A DNA stretch of 64,000 nt from Roseinatronobacter thiooxidans (GCF_001870675.1 NZ_MEHT01000044.1:62001-126000); one strand, 5' to 3'; numbered from the stretch's first letter, positions 8,051 through 18,159 are shown. The notes: a model not told the origin generated them from the letters alone. Numbers and translations: made by a program.

Positions 8051-9372
8051 TGTAAAGCCTCCATCGTCTGTGAACGAATATCGCGCAGGGTATCCATAGC
8101 GCCTGCGCTAATTTGAAGAATGGGTCGGGACGGGTTGCGCATGTCGGCCACCAGCAGATCGCGCGACAGCAAATCCTGTGCCTGCTCCAGCGCGATCACG
8201 CGTTCCAGCGCGGCAACGGCGCCTGTTTCGGGCAGGCGAATGCGCTGGTCACGGTCCAGCACCACGTCCCAGCGCCGCTCGCCCATGCGCATCAACCCGC
8301 GCAGCCTGTGCCCAAGCGGGGCGGCCGCGTCGATCAGCTGCAACGCTTCGGGAATTTGCAAATCGGCCCCTTTACCCGCGATCAAGGGCAGGTCGGCGCG
8401 CAGATTGCGATGCGCCACAAAGGCCACGCGCACACCTTCACCATCCAGCAATTCCAAACCATCTTCAGAACGCCACAAAATCGCAGGGGTGCGCTCTGTC
8501 ACAGACAGCGCAATCACTCCACCAGACAACAACCGCACATCCACCGAGCGGACCCAATCCAAAGTCTCGACCTCTTGGCGCACGGCATCCAGATCGATCC
8601 GGAAAGAGGATTGCGGCAGATCAATATCCAGCTTCTGTCGCAAGGCGTTGTCCAGTTCGGGCGACATCTCGGGCAGTTGCAGGCTGGTCACCATGAATTC
8701 GGGGCGGTCCACGAAAGCGTCATAAACCGCGTCCAAATGCCCCGCGACCGCAGCGCGCCGCGCTTCATCTGCAAAAAACACAGTCACCACGGCCAGCACC
8801 GCAAGAACGGGTGCGCCATATTTGATGAAAGCCCGATAGCCCGGCGTCAGCCACATCCGCTGCAACCTGTAGGCCAAGCGGCTGTCACGGACAGGGCTGA
8901 TGCGCTTGCGCTTTGGATGGGGGCGATGCTCCAATCCGGCGAAAAAGGGCGTTTCGGGGGCAACGGGCGCATCTTGCGGGTCTTGCCATGCGGCTGTGCC
9001 AAAGGGGGCAACGGGCGCATCTGCCAGAAAGGCAGCGCGCCCTGACAGTGCGTCTGTGTCCAAAGCGCCCTGAACTGACGGGGCACCAAGCGTATCAACC
9101 AGACTCGCGGTCTGGATTTCGGACATATCCAACGCCTGATAGGGCGCTGTTTCAAGGTGATGTGCCGCATGCGGGTCAGGCACCATATCGGGCAGCAGCA
9201 CATGCGGGAAAATATCTTCCTGGGCATATTCCTCGGCGCGGGTCGCGCTGAGGTGATCCCAGAAGCTTTCTCTGCGCGACAGCGCAGAAAGCGGCGCATC
9301 AAGGTCTTGCGGCATCGTCTCTGCCGGGGCGTGGCGCATATCGCGCGCAAACTCTGGCGCTACCGGTCGCAT
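8047..9372 (-). CDS. ftsQ: Cell division protein FtsQ
   Basis: The protein is about 441 residues, with a long cytoplasmic N-terminus, one transmembrane helix (YGAPVLAVLAVVTVFFA), then a POTRA domain and a FtsQ/DivIB beta domain in the periplasm. It links the early and late division proteins (the FtsQ-FtsL-FtsB complex). I chose the ATG at 9372 because it has GGAGG at the right distance; a further in-frame start at 9399 lacks one. With this start the gene overlaps the end of ddl by 13 bases. The length is greater than in E. coli (276) because of the N-terminal region, as in other Rhodobacteraceae. Confidence 0.95.
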   Translation of the reverse strand: MRPVAPEFARDMRHAPAETMPQDLDAPLSALSRRESFWDHLSATRAEEYAQEDIFPHVLLPDMVPDPHAAHHLETAPYQALDMSEIQTASLVDTLGAPSVQGALDTDALSGRAAFLADAPVAPFGTAAWQDPQDAPVAPETPFFAGLEHRPHPKRKRISPVRDSRLAYRLQRMWLTPGYRAFIKYGAPVLAVLAVVTVFFADEARRAAVAGHLDAVYDAFVDRPEFMVTSLQLPEMSPELDNALRQKLDIDLPQSSFRIDLDAVRQEVETLDWVRSVDVRLLSGGVIALSVTERTPAILWRSEDGLELLDGEGVRVAFVAHRNLRADLPLIAGKGADLQIPEALQLIDAAAPLGHRLRGLMRMGERRWDVVLDRDQRIRLPETGAVAALERVIALEQAQDLLSRDLLVADMRNPSRPILQISAGAMDTLRDIRSQTMEALQ

Positions 9373-10280
9373 GAGGCATCCTCCACGATCCAGTGACACA
9401 GGTCAGCGAAGCTGATGCCGCAATGTGCGGCCTGTTCGGGCACAAGCGAAGTCGGTGTCATGCCGGGTTGTGTGTTGGTTTCCAACAGGATCAACCCGTC
9501 CAGCCCGCGCCCCTCGTCCCATCTGAAATCAGTGCGGCTGACACCGCGGCACCCCAACGCATGATGCGCGCGCAGCGCATACTCCATGCAGGCTGCAAAA
9601 ATATCTGCCGGAATTTCTGCGGGCACCACATGGCGCGAGCCGCCGGGCTTGTATTTGGCGTCATAGTCATACCAGCCATCTGTCAGAATATCGGTGACTG
9701 TCAGCGCACGGTCGCCCATGACCGTTGTCGTCAGCTCGCGCCCCGGCGCAAAAGCCTCTACCATCACCTGCTCGGGCATCTCTGGCCCCAGTTGCGGCGG
9801 GGTATTGGCACGGTCGGAAACTAAATAGACACCAACCGAGCTGCCCTCGTTGTTGGGCTTGACGACATAGGGTGGCGCCATCAGGTGGCGCGCCATCACA
9901 TCGGCTTTGGGGGCGATCAGGCTGGGCACCACCGGCAGGCCCGCCCAAGTAAACGCCGCCTTGGAGCGTTCCTTGTCCATCGCCAGCGCGGAAGACAGGA
10001 CACCCGAATGCGTATAGGGAATGCGCAGCCATTCAAGAATGCCCTGAATGCAGCCATCCTCGCCATACCGGCCATGCAAGGCGTTGAAAACAACATCGGG
10101 CGCAATCTCAACCAGATGCTGCACGACATCGCCGCGCGCATCCAGTTCGATCACTTCATAACCCGCCACCCGCAACGCTTTCGCGCACTCATGCCCTGAC
10201 GACAGCGACACCTCGCGCTCAGCCGAGAGTCCGCCTTTCAGAACACATATCCGGGGGGCTGCCCTGCTCGACATGCCCAT
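9360..10280 (-). CDS. ddl: D-alanine--D-alanine ligase
   Basis: This ATP-grasp enzyme of about 306 residues joins two D-alanines for the peptidoglycan stem peptide. The signature LKGGLSAEREVSLSSG lies at the N-terminus, HGRYGEDGCIQG follows, and the C-terminal LLETNTQPGMTPTSL contains the Asn and Pro-Gly residues of the active site. ATG at 10280 has GAGG 8 bases upstream; GTG at 10286 is the longer alternative. It lies between murB and ftsQ in the same orientation, as in the usual division and wall cluster. Confidence 0.97.
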   Translation of the reverse strand: MGMSSRAAPRICVLKGGLSAEREVSLSSGHECAKALRVAGYEVIELDARGDVVQHLVEIAPDVVFNALHGRYGEDGCIQGILEWLRIPYTHSGVLSSALAMDKERSKAAFTWAGLPVVPSLIAPKADVMARHLMAPPYVVKPNNEGSSVGVYLVSDRANTPPQLGPEMPEQVMVEAFAPGRELTTTVMGDRALTVTDILTDGWYDYDAKYKPGGSRHVVPAEIPADIFAACMEYALRAHHALGCRGVSRTDFRWDEGRGLDGLILLETNTQPGMTPTSLVPEQAAHCGISFADLCHWIVEDASCDR

Positions 10281-10332
10281 TCCCACTGCCTCATGGCCTT
10301 TGCGGCCTTTTTTGCCCCAGTTTCAGGGCGTT

Positions 10333-11307
10333 TTATTCTGTCTTTTCCGCGCCAGAGTTCAATACCAGCTGCGGCAACGCGGCGTCAGGCCCTGCTTCGC
10401 CCACCCGCCGTATTTCCCACTGTAGCGAAATACCGCGCGCTTGCAAAACCCTTTTTCGCACTTCCTCGCCCAGCGCCTCTAATTCGCGCGCTGTCGCCCC
10501 GCCTGCATTGATCAGAAAATTGGGGTGCATGGGCGACATTTGCGCGCCCCCAAGCCGCGCGCCGCGCAGCCCCGCATCCTCGATCACCTTCCACGCTTTC
10601 AAATCATGGCGGTCATCCGCCTGCCCGGTTGAACTGAAACCGGCGGGGTTGCGAAAGGTCGAACCGGCGCTGCGCTCTTTGGTGGGCTGGGTCGCATCGC
10701 GCTTGGCAAGCTGGTCTTCCATGCGGGCATGCAAGCGCTCGGCCTCCGCTTGTGCGGCCGTGAAACGGGCCTGAATGATGACCATCCCCTCGGGCAGTTC
10801 AGACTGGCGATAGGCCAGATTCAGATCGGCAGCGGGGATCACATGGCGCTGCCCCTGCCGGTCAATCGCCACTATGTCGATCAGGTGATCGGCAATATAA
10901 GACCCGTAGCAGCCCGCATTCATCCGCACCGCGCCCCCGATACTGCCGGGAATGGTGCGCAAAAAGGTCAGGTCGCGCCCAGCATCTGCGGCCTTGCGTG
11001 CCACATGCGCATCAAGTGCTGCCGCCCCTGCGGTGATGGTCTCGCCAATCTCGATACTGTTGAACCCCCGCCCAAGCCGGATCACAACAGCGCGCAACCC
11101 GCCATCGCGCACGATCAGGTTGGACCCGACGCCCATCGGGAAAACCGCAATATCAGGGTCTAGGGCTGCCAGAAAATCGCTTAAATCCGCCTCATCTGCG
11201 GGCTGGAACAGCCAATCGGCAGGCCCGCCCACGCGCAACCATGTCAGGCTGTCGAGGGGTTTTTGGGCACTCAGCGTGCCGCGCACAGGGATCATGTCAG
11301 GTGTCAT
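10333..11307 (-). CDS. murB: UDP-N-acetylenolpyruvoylglucosamine reductase
   Basis: MurB is an FAD enzyme that reduces UDP-GlcNAc-enolpyruvate to UDP-MurNAc with NADPH. The 324-residue protein shows the FAD-binding features [24 protein letters not shown] and [21 protein letters not shown], and the catalytic-serine segment [11 protein letters not shown], typical of type I/IIa MurB. The start at 11307 is preferred because the protein homology begins near there; the reading frame is open further upstream. It heads the minus-strand division cluster; murC, which usually precedes it, is not present. Confidence 0.97.
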   Translation of the reverse strand: MTPDMIPVRGTLSAQKPLDSLTWLRVGGPADWLFQPADEADLSDFLAALDPDIAVFPMGVGSNLIVRDGGLRAVVIRLGRGFNSIEIGETITAGAAALDAHVARKAADAGRDLTFLRTIPGSIGGAVRMNAGCYGSYIADHLIDIVAIDRQGQRHVIPAADLNLAYRQSELPEGMVIIQARFTAAQAEAERLHARMEDQLAKRDATQPTKERSAGSTFRNPAGFSSTGQADDRHDLKAWKVIEDAGLRGARLGGAQMSPMHPNFLINAGGATARELEALGEEVRKRVLQARGISLQWEIRRVGEAGPDAALPQLVLNSGAEKTE

Positions 11308-11481
11308 GGCCCTGTGATTAGCGCGGCAACAGGGGGCTTGTCGAGAGGGGCAGCGGCCCCGCCCCAGCAATTACTGCCACGCCAAAGGGCAGAAGCGCCA
11401 CGCCTGCGCATAGGCTTATGGAACCTAATCCGCGCGGGCGGCTTTATATAGTGTCATATCAAAAACAGTTTGAGGGATATT

Positions 11482-11664
11482 ATGAACGCAAATTTCACCG
11501 GCGTGCTGGGCATTCTCCACCTTGCGGTTGTCATCTGGGCGGCTGTGTCCATTCTGGGATCACCTGCGACACAGGGGCAAAAAGTTCTGTGGATATTGCT
11601 GGTTCTGGTCTTTCCCGTGGTCGGGCTGATCATCTGGTTTCTGGCAGGGCCGAAGAAGGTGTAA
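11482..11664 (+). CDS. Small two-helix membrane protein, PLDc_N family
   Basis: This 60-residue protein has two hydrophobic helices (HLAVVIWAAVSIL and VLWILLVLVFPVVGLIIWFL) and ends in Gly-Pro-Lys-Lys. This matches the PLDc_N (phospholipase D-nuclease N-terminal) family of small membrane anchors, here without the enzyme. The ATG at 11482 has GAGGG five bases upstream. The gene is alone between murB (divergent) and the AsmA-like gene (convergent). Its function is unknown; in other proteins this domain is a membrane or envelope-stress module. Confidence 0.85.
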   Translation: MNANFTGVLGILHLAVVIWAAVSILGSPATQGQKVLWILLVLVFPVVGLIIWFLAGPKKV

Positions 11665-11742
11665 CGGTTCAGTATACTGACTGCGACCTTGCGGTGGACC
11701 TGTCCAACCGCAGGGCGCAGCTTGAAAGCACCGCCGCCGCGA

Positions 11743-13746
11743 TCAATTCCCCCCTAACAATCCGCGCAAACGGTTGCCGATTTCCGCCTCCAACCCGCGG
11801 CGCAAGGTGTCCTCGATACGCTCGCCTTCTTGCCGCTCTACTCCCAATTCCTGCTGCAAGCGCCGCTCGGCCTGTTCGCGCGCACGGCTTTCAAGACGCT
11901 GCGCTTCCTCGCGTGCGATCTCTTCCAGCCGCTCTTGCTCCATGCGCAACTGCTCGCGCGCCAGCGCTTCCAGATCCAGCCGGAAGCGCGGGGCATCCCA
12001 TGGCCCGGTGATCATCAGCGGTACACGCAGTGTCTCATCGCCGCGCACCGCCGCAGGGACGATGCGGTAATCCAGATTGCGCGCCCCAAGCCCCACTTGC
12101 CCGCGCCCGGTGACAGAAAAACGTGACGCTTCCAGCCGCAGATCGTCATTGCGCAGCACCCCTTCTGCAATGGTGAAGGTGCCGTTGATCGACTGATAAA
12201 CCGTGCGGTTGCCCTCTCCCATATAGGACATGTCCAGATTGCGCAGCATGCCTGCCAGATCAAAGCCGATAATCTCGCCTTGCGAGAAGGCCAGTGCCCC
12301 CTCGCCGCGCAAGGACGTCATGATGTCATGCAGCGTATTGCCCACCCCCAGAAATTGCAGATCGGCATTGGCCAGACCTTGAAGGCGGCGATAGTCCGCC
12401 AGTTCCGTCAGCAGCGGCAGAAGATCAACGCTGCGCGCACGCAGGTTGCCGCCCACCGAAAGGCCCGCGCGGTTGTTCATCACAAACTCGCCTGTGAGCT
12501 GCCCGCCGAAAGCCGCGACTTCGCGCAGGTCAAACACCGCGCGCGCGCGGTCGATCGTCACCCCCAGCCGCGTTCGGCCCAAAGTGGTCACATCTGTGCG
12601 CAAACCCGCCAGCGCCAACGAAATATCGGCATCCGCCAGCGCCAGCGCGCTGGCATCTATCGGCGCGCGCGACCAGCCGGAACCGCCCGTCTGCGCGCCC
12701 TGCGCGCTTTGCCCCGCCGCGCCCGTGCTGCGCAAATCCAGCACATCGCCCGACAGCTGGCCTGTCAGACGGGGCCGATCCGCCCCCGGTGCAAGGTCCA
12801 GCGCGCCAGTCAGTCGCAGCCCGCCTGCGCGAAACTGCGCCTCTCGGGCGAAAATCTGGCCATCTGCGGTGCGTGTAACCTGCCCTGTCATGGCGAGCGG
12901 CAGATAACCGGCATGAAGGTTCCCACCGCTTTGGCCTGCGAACTGCACCAGCGGGGCCAGCGCAGGGATCGTGGCATTCACCTGCCCTTCCAGCGCGAGG
13001 CTGTCCAGACCGGCCCGCCCTGAAAATGTCATCGTCGCACCCGCGACAGTCGCATCCAGCGTGACCGGCGTGACCGCGCCCGAGACAAAGCGCTCTGCAT
13101 TCTCGGTGCTGGCAGTCATCTGGAAAGGCTGGCCATTCATTATGCCCGACGCTTGCAGATCGGCGGCCCCGCCAAAGCTGGGCAAGCGAAGACTGGCCTC
13201 CAACCCTTGCAGGGTCAGATCGGTGTCGGTTTGGCGGTCTTCAAACCGCAAGGTGCCCCCGATGATGCGCGCCTCGGACAACGAAAAGCCACGCGATTGC
13301 CGGTCAGGGCGTGCATCGCTGGCAGTATCGGCGCTGCCCTCGGTTGCAGGGCTGCGCGCGTTTCGGGGAAAGTCCCAATTCGCGCGGCCCTGCGCATCGC
13401 GGATCAGATGCAGGTGCGGGTCGCGCAGAACCACGCGCTCGACCACAATATCGCCGCGGATCAGCGCCATGACATCCAAGCCGAAATCCATTTCTTCGGC
13501 AGACAACATCGACTCTGTCCCTGCCCAGTCGGGATTGCCAATTCTGACAGATTGCGCAGTGGCCCCGATGAGGGGGTAAAAACTGGCAGCCACATTGCCA
13601 TCGAAATGCAGGCTGCGCCCCGTCGCGCTTTGAAACTGTTGCGCCGCGATTTGTGCAATACGTTCGGAAGGCATCAGCAATGCAGCCCCCCCGAGCAAGA
13701 CCGCAAGACCAATAATCATCCCGATAAAAGCTTTGAGCAGACGCAT
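11743..13746 (-). CDS. AsmA family protein
   Basis: This 667-residue envelope protein begins with a signal anchor (KAFIGMIIGLAVLLGGAALL) followed by the AsmA N-terminal domain (SERIAQIAAQQFQSATGR) and a C-terminal AsmA-like domain with repeated beta strands. AsmA-like proteins form hydrophobic grooves thought to move phospholipids between the membranes. The last 70 residues are a charged coiled coil rich in Glu and Arg, less usual for the family. ATG at 13746 is preceded by GGAGGG, which settles the start. It is divergent from gltX and convergent with the small membrane protein gene. Confidence 0.9.
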   Translation of the reverse strand: MRLLKAFIGMIIGLAVLLGGAALLMPSERIAQIAAQQFQSATGRSLHFDGNVAASFYPLIGATAQSVRIGNPDWAGTESMLSAEEMDFGLDVMALIRGDIVVERVVLRDPHLHLIRDAQGRANWDFPRNARSPATEGSADTASDARPDRQSRGFSLSEARIIGGTLRFEDRQTDTDLTLQGLEASLRLPSFGGAADLQASGIMNGQPFQMTASTENAERFVSGAVTPVTLDATVAGATMTFSGRAGLDSLALEGQVNATIPALAPLVQFAGQSGGNLHAGYLPLAMTGQVTRTADGQIFAREAQFRAGGLRLTGALDLAPGADRPRLTGQLSGDVLDLRSTGAAGQSAQGAQTGGSGWSRAPIDASALALADADISLALAGLRTDVTTLGRTRLGVTIDRARAVFDLREVAAFGGQLTGEFVMNNRAGLSVGGNLRARSVDLLPLLTELADYRRLQGLANADLQFLGVGNTLHDIMTSLRGEGALAFSQGEIIGFDLAGMLRNLDMSYMGEGNRTVYQSINGTFTIAEGVLRNDDLRLEASRFSVTGRGQVGLGARNLDYRIVPAAVRGDETLRVPLMITGPWDAPRFRLDLEALAREQLRMEQERLEEIAREEAQRLESRAREQAERRLQQELGVERQEGERIEDTLRRGLEAEIGNRLRGLLGGN

Positions 13747-13939
13747 AATTCCCTCCGACGCGCAGTGAAACAAACCCGGCAGGCCGAGTCTAGCCTTGCC
13801 CCAATCGCATGTCTTGGCCAAAATCCGGGCAGGGCGATTTCTGCGCGAGATTGTGACTTGCACATAGGCCGGATATGCGCGCCCCTTGCACTGCGCCATG
13901 CCTTGTGAAAGAGGAAGGCTGGTCTCAGGAGGTCCGCCC

Positions 13940-15274
13940 ATGTCCCGTATCGTCACGCGCTTTGCACCATCACCCACAGGATATCTGCATATCGGCAATC
14001 TGCGCACAGCGCTGTTCAATTACCTGATTGCGCGCAAATCGGGTGGCGAATTCGTGCTGCGGCTGGATGACACGGATGCAGAACGGTCCAAACAGGAATA
14101 TATCGACGGCATACAGCATGATCTGGAATGGCTGGGCCTGACTTGGGACAGGGTCGAGCAGCAGTCAAAGCGGCTGGAACGCTATAATGACGCGGCAGAG
14201 CGGTTGCGCGCGGATGGCCGTTTCTATGAATGTTTCGAGACGCCGGGCGAATTGGACCTCAAGCGCAAGAAACAGCTGAACATGGGCCGCCCGCCAGTCT
14301 ATGATCGCGCGGCTTTGACGTTGGAAGATGCCGACAGGGTGCGTTTGCGGGCAGAACGGGCGGGATACTGGCGCTTCCTGCTGAACCAGAACCGGATTGA
14401 ATGGGAAGATGGCATTCTTGGCCCCCTCTCGATCGACGCGGCCAGCGTGTCAGACCCTGTGCTGATCCGCGCCGATGGGCAGGTGTTGTATACGCTGGCC
14501 TCGGTGGTCGATGACATGGATATGGGCATCACCCATATCGTGCGCGGCTCGGACCATGTGACCAATACTGCCACGCAAATCCAGATCATCGAGGCATTGG
14601 GCGGCACAGCCCCCAGTTTCGCGCATCATTCGCTTCTGACCGGCGCGCAGGGCGAGGCGCTGTCAAAACGCCTTGGCACATTGTCCTTGCGCGATCTGCG
14701 CGCGCAGGGTGTGACGCCTGCCGCGCTGTTGTCGCTGATGGCGCGGCTTGGCTCTAGCCAGCCCGTGGAATTGCGCCTGACACTGGACGAGATTGCCGAT
14801 GGGTTCGACCTTGGCCAGTTCGGTGCGGCCCCCACCAAATTCGATGCGCAAGACCTGTGGCCGCTAACGCGCGCAGACCTGCAATCGCGCCCGTTCGCAG
14901 CCGTCGCAGACCAGATCGCAGCGCTTGGCGTGCCGGATGACCTGGCCGAGCAGTTCTGGCAAGTCGCGCGCGAGAATATCACGCGGCTGGAAGACCTGGG
15001 CGCATGGTGGGCCTTGTGCCGCGATGGCGCCGCCCCCGAAATTGCGCCCGAGGATGCAGAGTTTGTGACAGAGGCGCTGAAACTGCTGCCGCCCCCACCC
15101 TACGGGCCGGATGCATGGTCCAACTGGACCAGCGCAGTCAAGGAGGCAACAGGGCGCAAGGGCAAGGGCCTGTTCATGCCGCTGCGCAAAGCCCTGACAG
15201 GGCAGGCACATGGGCCGGATATGTCATCCCTTATGCCACTGTTGCAGCGCATCCCCGCGCGCGACACGCAATAG
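13940..15274 (+). CDS. gltX: Glutamyl-tRNA synthetase (short GltX/GluRS2 type)
   Basis: The 444-residue class I synthetase has the HIGN motif in PSPTGYLHIGN (residues 9-19) and a KMSKS-like loop, EALSKRLG, near residue 240. It should charge tRNA with glutamate. Alphaproteobacteria often carry two GluRS genes, and the short length with the ALSKR form fits the shorter paralogue, which in some species charges only tRNA-Gln or tRNA-Glu; specificity cannot be settled here. ATG at 13940 has AGGAGG seven bases upstream. Confidence 0.95.
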   Translation: MSRIVTRFAPSPTGYLHIGNLRTALFNYLIARKSGGEFVLRLDDTDAERSKQEYIDGIQHDLEWLGLTWDRVEQQSKRLERYNDAAERLRADGRFYECFETPGELDLKRKKQLNMGRPPVYDRAALTLEDADRVRLRAERAGYWRFLLNQNRIEWEDGILGPLSIDAASVSDPVLIRADGQVLYTLASVVDDMDMGITHIVRGSDHVTNTATQIQIIEALGGTAPSFAHHSLLTGAQGEALSKRLGTLSLRDLRAQGVTPAALLSLMARLGSSQPVELRLTLDEIADGFDLGQFGAAPTKFDAQDLWPLTRADLQSRPFAAVADQIAALGVPDDLAEQFWQVARENITRLEDLGAWWALCRDGAAPEIAPEDAEFVTEALKLLPPPPYGPDAWSNWTSAVKEATGRKGKGLFMPLRKALTGQAHGPDMSSLMPLLQRIPARDTQ

Positions 15275-15348
15275 GCAGGGCTGGCTTCAGGCTTGCCCCA
15301 AGGGTTATGCTGGCCTAGACAGGCAAGAATATTGATATGGGAGGCGTC

Positions 15349-16578
15349 ATGCGTCGTGTTGTCATCACCGGGCTGGGGATCATCTCGCCCATCGGGAATT
15401 CTGCTACCGAAGTTTCAGAAAGTTTGCGCGCCGGGCGTTCGGGCATTGTATTCGCGCCAGAATATGCCGAACACGGGTTTCGCAGTCAGGTTCATGGCCA
15501 GCCACAGATCGTGCTGGAAGACCATATCGACAAGCGCAACCTGCGCTTCATGGGGGCGGGTGCGGCCTATAACTTTCTGTCGATGGAACAGGCCATTGCC
15601 GATGCAGGGCTGGAAGACACTGATGTGTCGAACCCGCGCACAGGGCTGATCACCGGCTCTGGTGGGCCATCGACCGCGAACCTGTTTCAGGCGCACAAGA
15701 TCGTTCTGGAAAAAGGCAGCCCCAAGCGCATGGGGCCGTTCATGGTCACGCGTTGCATGTCATCGACCAATTCGGCCTGTCTGGCCACGCCGTTCAAGAT
15801 AAAGGGTGTGAATTATTCGATCACCTCTGCCTGCTCCACCTCTGCGCATTGCATCGGCAACGCGGCGGAGTTGATCCAGATGGGCAAACAGGACATCATC
15901 TTTGCCGGCGGCGGCGAGGAATTGGACTGGACCCTGTCCTGCCTGTTCGACGCGATGGGCGCGATGTCGTCCAAATATAACGACGCGCCCGAAACGGCAG
16001 CCCGCGCCTTTGACGCAACCCGCGACGGGTTTGTGATCGGCGGCGGCGGTGGTATGCTGGTGCTGGAAGAACTGGAGCACGCGAAAGCGCGCGGGGCCAA
16101 GATTTACGCCGAAATTACCGGCTATGGTGCCACATCTGACGGGCATGACATGGTCGCCCCCTCGGGCGAGGGCGGCGAGCGGTCGATGCGGCTGGCGCTG
16201 GACACGCTGCCAGAGGGGCGCAAGATCAGCTATATCAACGCACATGGCACCTCGACCCCCGCTGGCGATGTGACCGAAGTGGAAGCAATCCGCCGCATCT
16301 GGGGCAAAGGCAATGTGCCGCCCATCTCATCGACCAAATCGCTGACCGGCCACAGCCTTGGCGCGACCGGTGTGCAGGAAGCTATCTATTCACTGCTGAT
16401 GATGCAGGGCAAATTCATCACTGCATCGGCAAATGTGACCCAGCTTGACCCCGCAATTTTTGAGGGCGAAATCGCCACCAAACTGGTCGAGAATGTCGAG
16501 CTGGACTCGGTCCTGTCCAACAGCTTCGGCTTTGGCGGCACCAATGCCACGCTTGTCATGAGCGCGTTTCAAGACTGA
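15349..16578 (+). CDS. fabB: Beta-ketoacyl-ACP synthase I
   Basis: This 409-residue condensing enzyme elongates acyl-ACP with malonyl-ACP and is needed for unsaturated fatty acids. The catalytic Cys lies in [11 protein letters not shown] and the two histidines in [11 protein letters not shown] and GHSLGATG. The start at 15349 follows GGGAGG by four bases; an upstream ATG (15337) lacks a binding site. fabI follows 11 bases downstream. In relatives the order is usually irr-fabA-fabB-fabI; here gltX is directly upstream and no fabA is present in the window. Confidence 0.97.
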   Translation: MRRVVITGLGIISPIGNSATEVSESLRAGRSGIVFAPEYAEHGFRSQVHGQPQIVLEDHIDKRNLRFMGAGAAYNFLSMEQAIADAGLEDTDVSNPRTGLITGSGGPSTANLFQAHKIVLEKGSPKRMGPFMVTRCMSSTNSACLATPFKIKGVNYSITSACSTSAHCIGNAAELIQMGKQDIIFAGGGEELDWTLSCLFDAMGAMSSKYNDAPETAARAFDATRDGFVIGGGGGMLVLEELEHAKARGAKIYAEITGYGATSDGHDMVAPSGEGGERSMRLALDTLPEGRKISYINAHGTSTPAGDVTEVEAIRRIWGKGNVPPISSTKSLTGHSLGATGVQEAIYSLLMMQGKFITASANVTQLDPAIFEGEIATKLVENVELDSVLSNSFGFGGTNATLVMSAFQD

Positions 16579-16589
16579 AGGGACAGATC

Positions 16590-17378
16590 ATGTCAGGCTT
16601 GATGGCAGGCAAACGCGGGCTGATCATGGGCGTTGCCAATGAACGCTCGATCGCATGGGGCATTGCGAAAGCACTGGCCGAACAAGGGGCAGAGCTGGCC
16701 TTCAGCTATCAGGGAGAGGCGTTTGGCAAGCGGGTTGAACCGCTTGCGGCCTCACTCGGGTCTGATGTGCTGCTGGATGTGGATGTAACAGACGAAGCCT
16801 CGCTTGATGCGGCGTTTGACACATTGAAATCGCGCTGGGGCAGCATGGATTTTCTGGTCCATGCCATCGCCTTTTCCGACAAGTCGGAACTGACTGGGCG
16901 CTTCCGCGACACCAGCCGCGCGAATTTCAAAACCTCTCTGGAAATCAGCTGTTACAGCTTCATCGACCTTGGCCGCCGCGCATCGGAAATGATGCCGAAT
17001 GGCGGCACGCTGCTGACGCTGACCTTTCAGGGGTCGAACACCATCACCCCGTTCTACAATGTCATGGGTGTTGCGAAAGCAGCACTTGAAAGTGCGGTGC
17101 GCTATATGGCCAATGACCTTGGCCCCGAGGGTATTCGTGTAAACGCCATCAGCCCCGGCCCGATGAAAACACTGGCCGGTGCCGCCATTGGCGGGGCGCG
17201 CAAAACCTTTCGCCACGCCGAAGCCAACGCGCCCCTGCGCACCAATGCCACACTGGACAGCGTGGGTGGCACAGCGGTCTATCTGGCATCGGATTACGGC
17301 GCGCATACAACAGGCGAGATTATCCATGTCGATGGCGGCTATCACGTCATGGGCATGCCACAGGTTGACAATATCTAG
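16590..17378 (+). CDS. fabI: Enoyl-ACP reductase (NADH)
   Basis: The 262-residue short-chain dehydrogenase reduces trans-2-enoyl-ACP in the last step of each elongation cycle. The FabI form of the nucleotide loop, IMGVANERSIAWGIA, is at the N-terminus, and the catalytic Tyr-x6-Lys is in FYNVMGVAKAAL. The C-terminal VDGGYHVMGM is typical. It shares a transcript with fabB (11-base gap). This is the target family of triclosan and isoniazid-like drugs. Its stop overlaps the convergent crcB stop by a few bases. Confidence 0.97.
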   Translation: MSGLMAGKRGLIMGVANERSIAWGIAKALAEQGAELAFSYQGEAFGKRVEPLAASLGSDVLLDVDVTDEASLDAAFDTLKSRWGSMDFLVHAIAFSDKSELTGRFRDTSRANFKTSLEISCYSFIDLGRRASEMMPNGGTLLTLTFQGSNTITPFYNVMGVAKAALESAVRYMANDLGPEGIRVNAISPGPMKTLAGAAIGGARKTFRHAEANAPLRTNATLDSVGGTAVYLASDYGAHTTGEIIHVDGGYHVMGMPQVDNI

Positions 17379-17752
17379 GCACTGGCGGCGGGCTGGCCCA
17401 AACGCCACCCGCCCCAGACAGCCAGCATCCACAGCACCAGCGATGCGGCCCCATAGGCCAGCATCAGCAGCACGCCCCTTTCGGACAGCAGCAGAATTTC
17501 GAGGGAAAACAGTGAAAACGTGGTGAAGCCACCGCAAAACCCTGTCATCCACATGGCCTGCATGCGCAAACTCATCTCACGCGTTGCCAGATACCCGATA
17601 ATCCCTGCCCCCAAAACATTCGCGGCCAGAGTGGCCACAAAGGCGTGTTGGTCCAGCAGCGCAAATGCGGCAAGGCTAAGGACCAGCCGAAGCCCTGTGC
17701 CCAAGGCCCCGCCCAAACCGACGGCAAGAAGGTTTATCGAAGCGCCGCGCAT
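17375..17752 (-). CDS. crcB: Fluoride channel subunit CrcB/FluC (second copy)
   Basis: This 125-residue, four-helix membrane protein has the fluoride channel signature GGFTTFSLF and the pore Asn in ANVLGAG. FluC proteins form antiparallel dimers that let fluoride leave the cell. The start codon overlaps the stop of the upstream crcB (TGATG, one base), so the two subunits are made together and probably form a heterodimer, as in paired crcB systems. Its sequence differs clearly from the upstream copy, so it is not a recent duplication. Confidence 0.93.
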   Translation of the reverse strand: MRGASINLLAVGLGGALGTGLRLVLSLAAFALLDQHAFVATLAANVLGAGIIGYLATREMSLRMQAMWMTGFCGGFTTFSLFSLEILLLSERGVLLMLAYGAASLVLWMLAVWGGWRLGQPAASA

Positions 17753-18159
17753 CAGCCGCCCCCCTGCACAGCACCCACGCCAACAAGACCCAGCCATGCC
17801 AGCAGCGGACACATCAGCACTGAACCAAATGCGGCAAAAAGTGCGCCGCGCACGCGCCCCTGCTGCCACAACACATGCACTTGCAGCGCAAAGGTCGAAA
17901 CTGTGGTAAAACCACCAAGCAGCCCTATTGCGAAATAGGTAAAACCGGCAGGCGCTTGCGCCGCGTTAAATGGGGCCAATGTTGCAAGAAACACCCCCAA
18001 AGCGCTGCCAATCAGGAAACTGCCCACCCCGTTGATGACAAACACTGCACCAGCCGGGTGCATCGCCCGCGTCAACACAGCACCCATGCCCGCGCGCGCC
18101 ATGCTGCCAAGGCCACCGGCGATGCAGATCACAACAAAATCTGTCAGCGTTATATTCAT
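17752..18159 (-). CDS. crcB: Fluoride channel subunit CrcB/FluC (first copy)
   Basis: The 135-residue protein has four hydrophobic helices, the signature GGFTTVSTF and the Asn-containing helix VFVINGVGSFLIG. It is the first gene of a two-gene fluoride export unit. ATG at 18159 is chosen because the helix predicted from the family begins immediately after; the longer frame to 18201 adds a non-conserved charged stretch. I looked at the leader on the minus strand and did not see the fluoride riboswitch consensus. Confidence 0.93.
   Translation of the reverse strand: MNITLTDFVVICIAGGLGSMARAGMGAVLTRAMHPAGAVFVINGVGSFLIGSALGVFLATLAPFNAAQAPAGFTYFAIGLLGGFTTVSTFALQVHVLWQQGRVRGALFAAFGSVLMCPLLAWLGLVGVGAVQGGG

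Noticed and set aside
11665-11742. Terminator between the PLDc_N gene and the AsmA gene
   Set aside because: There is a TGCGGT/ACCGCA pairing but the stem is interrupted and no T run follows on either strand.
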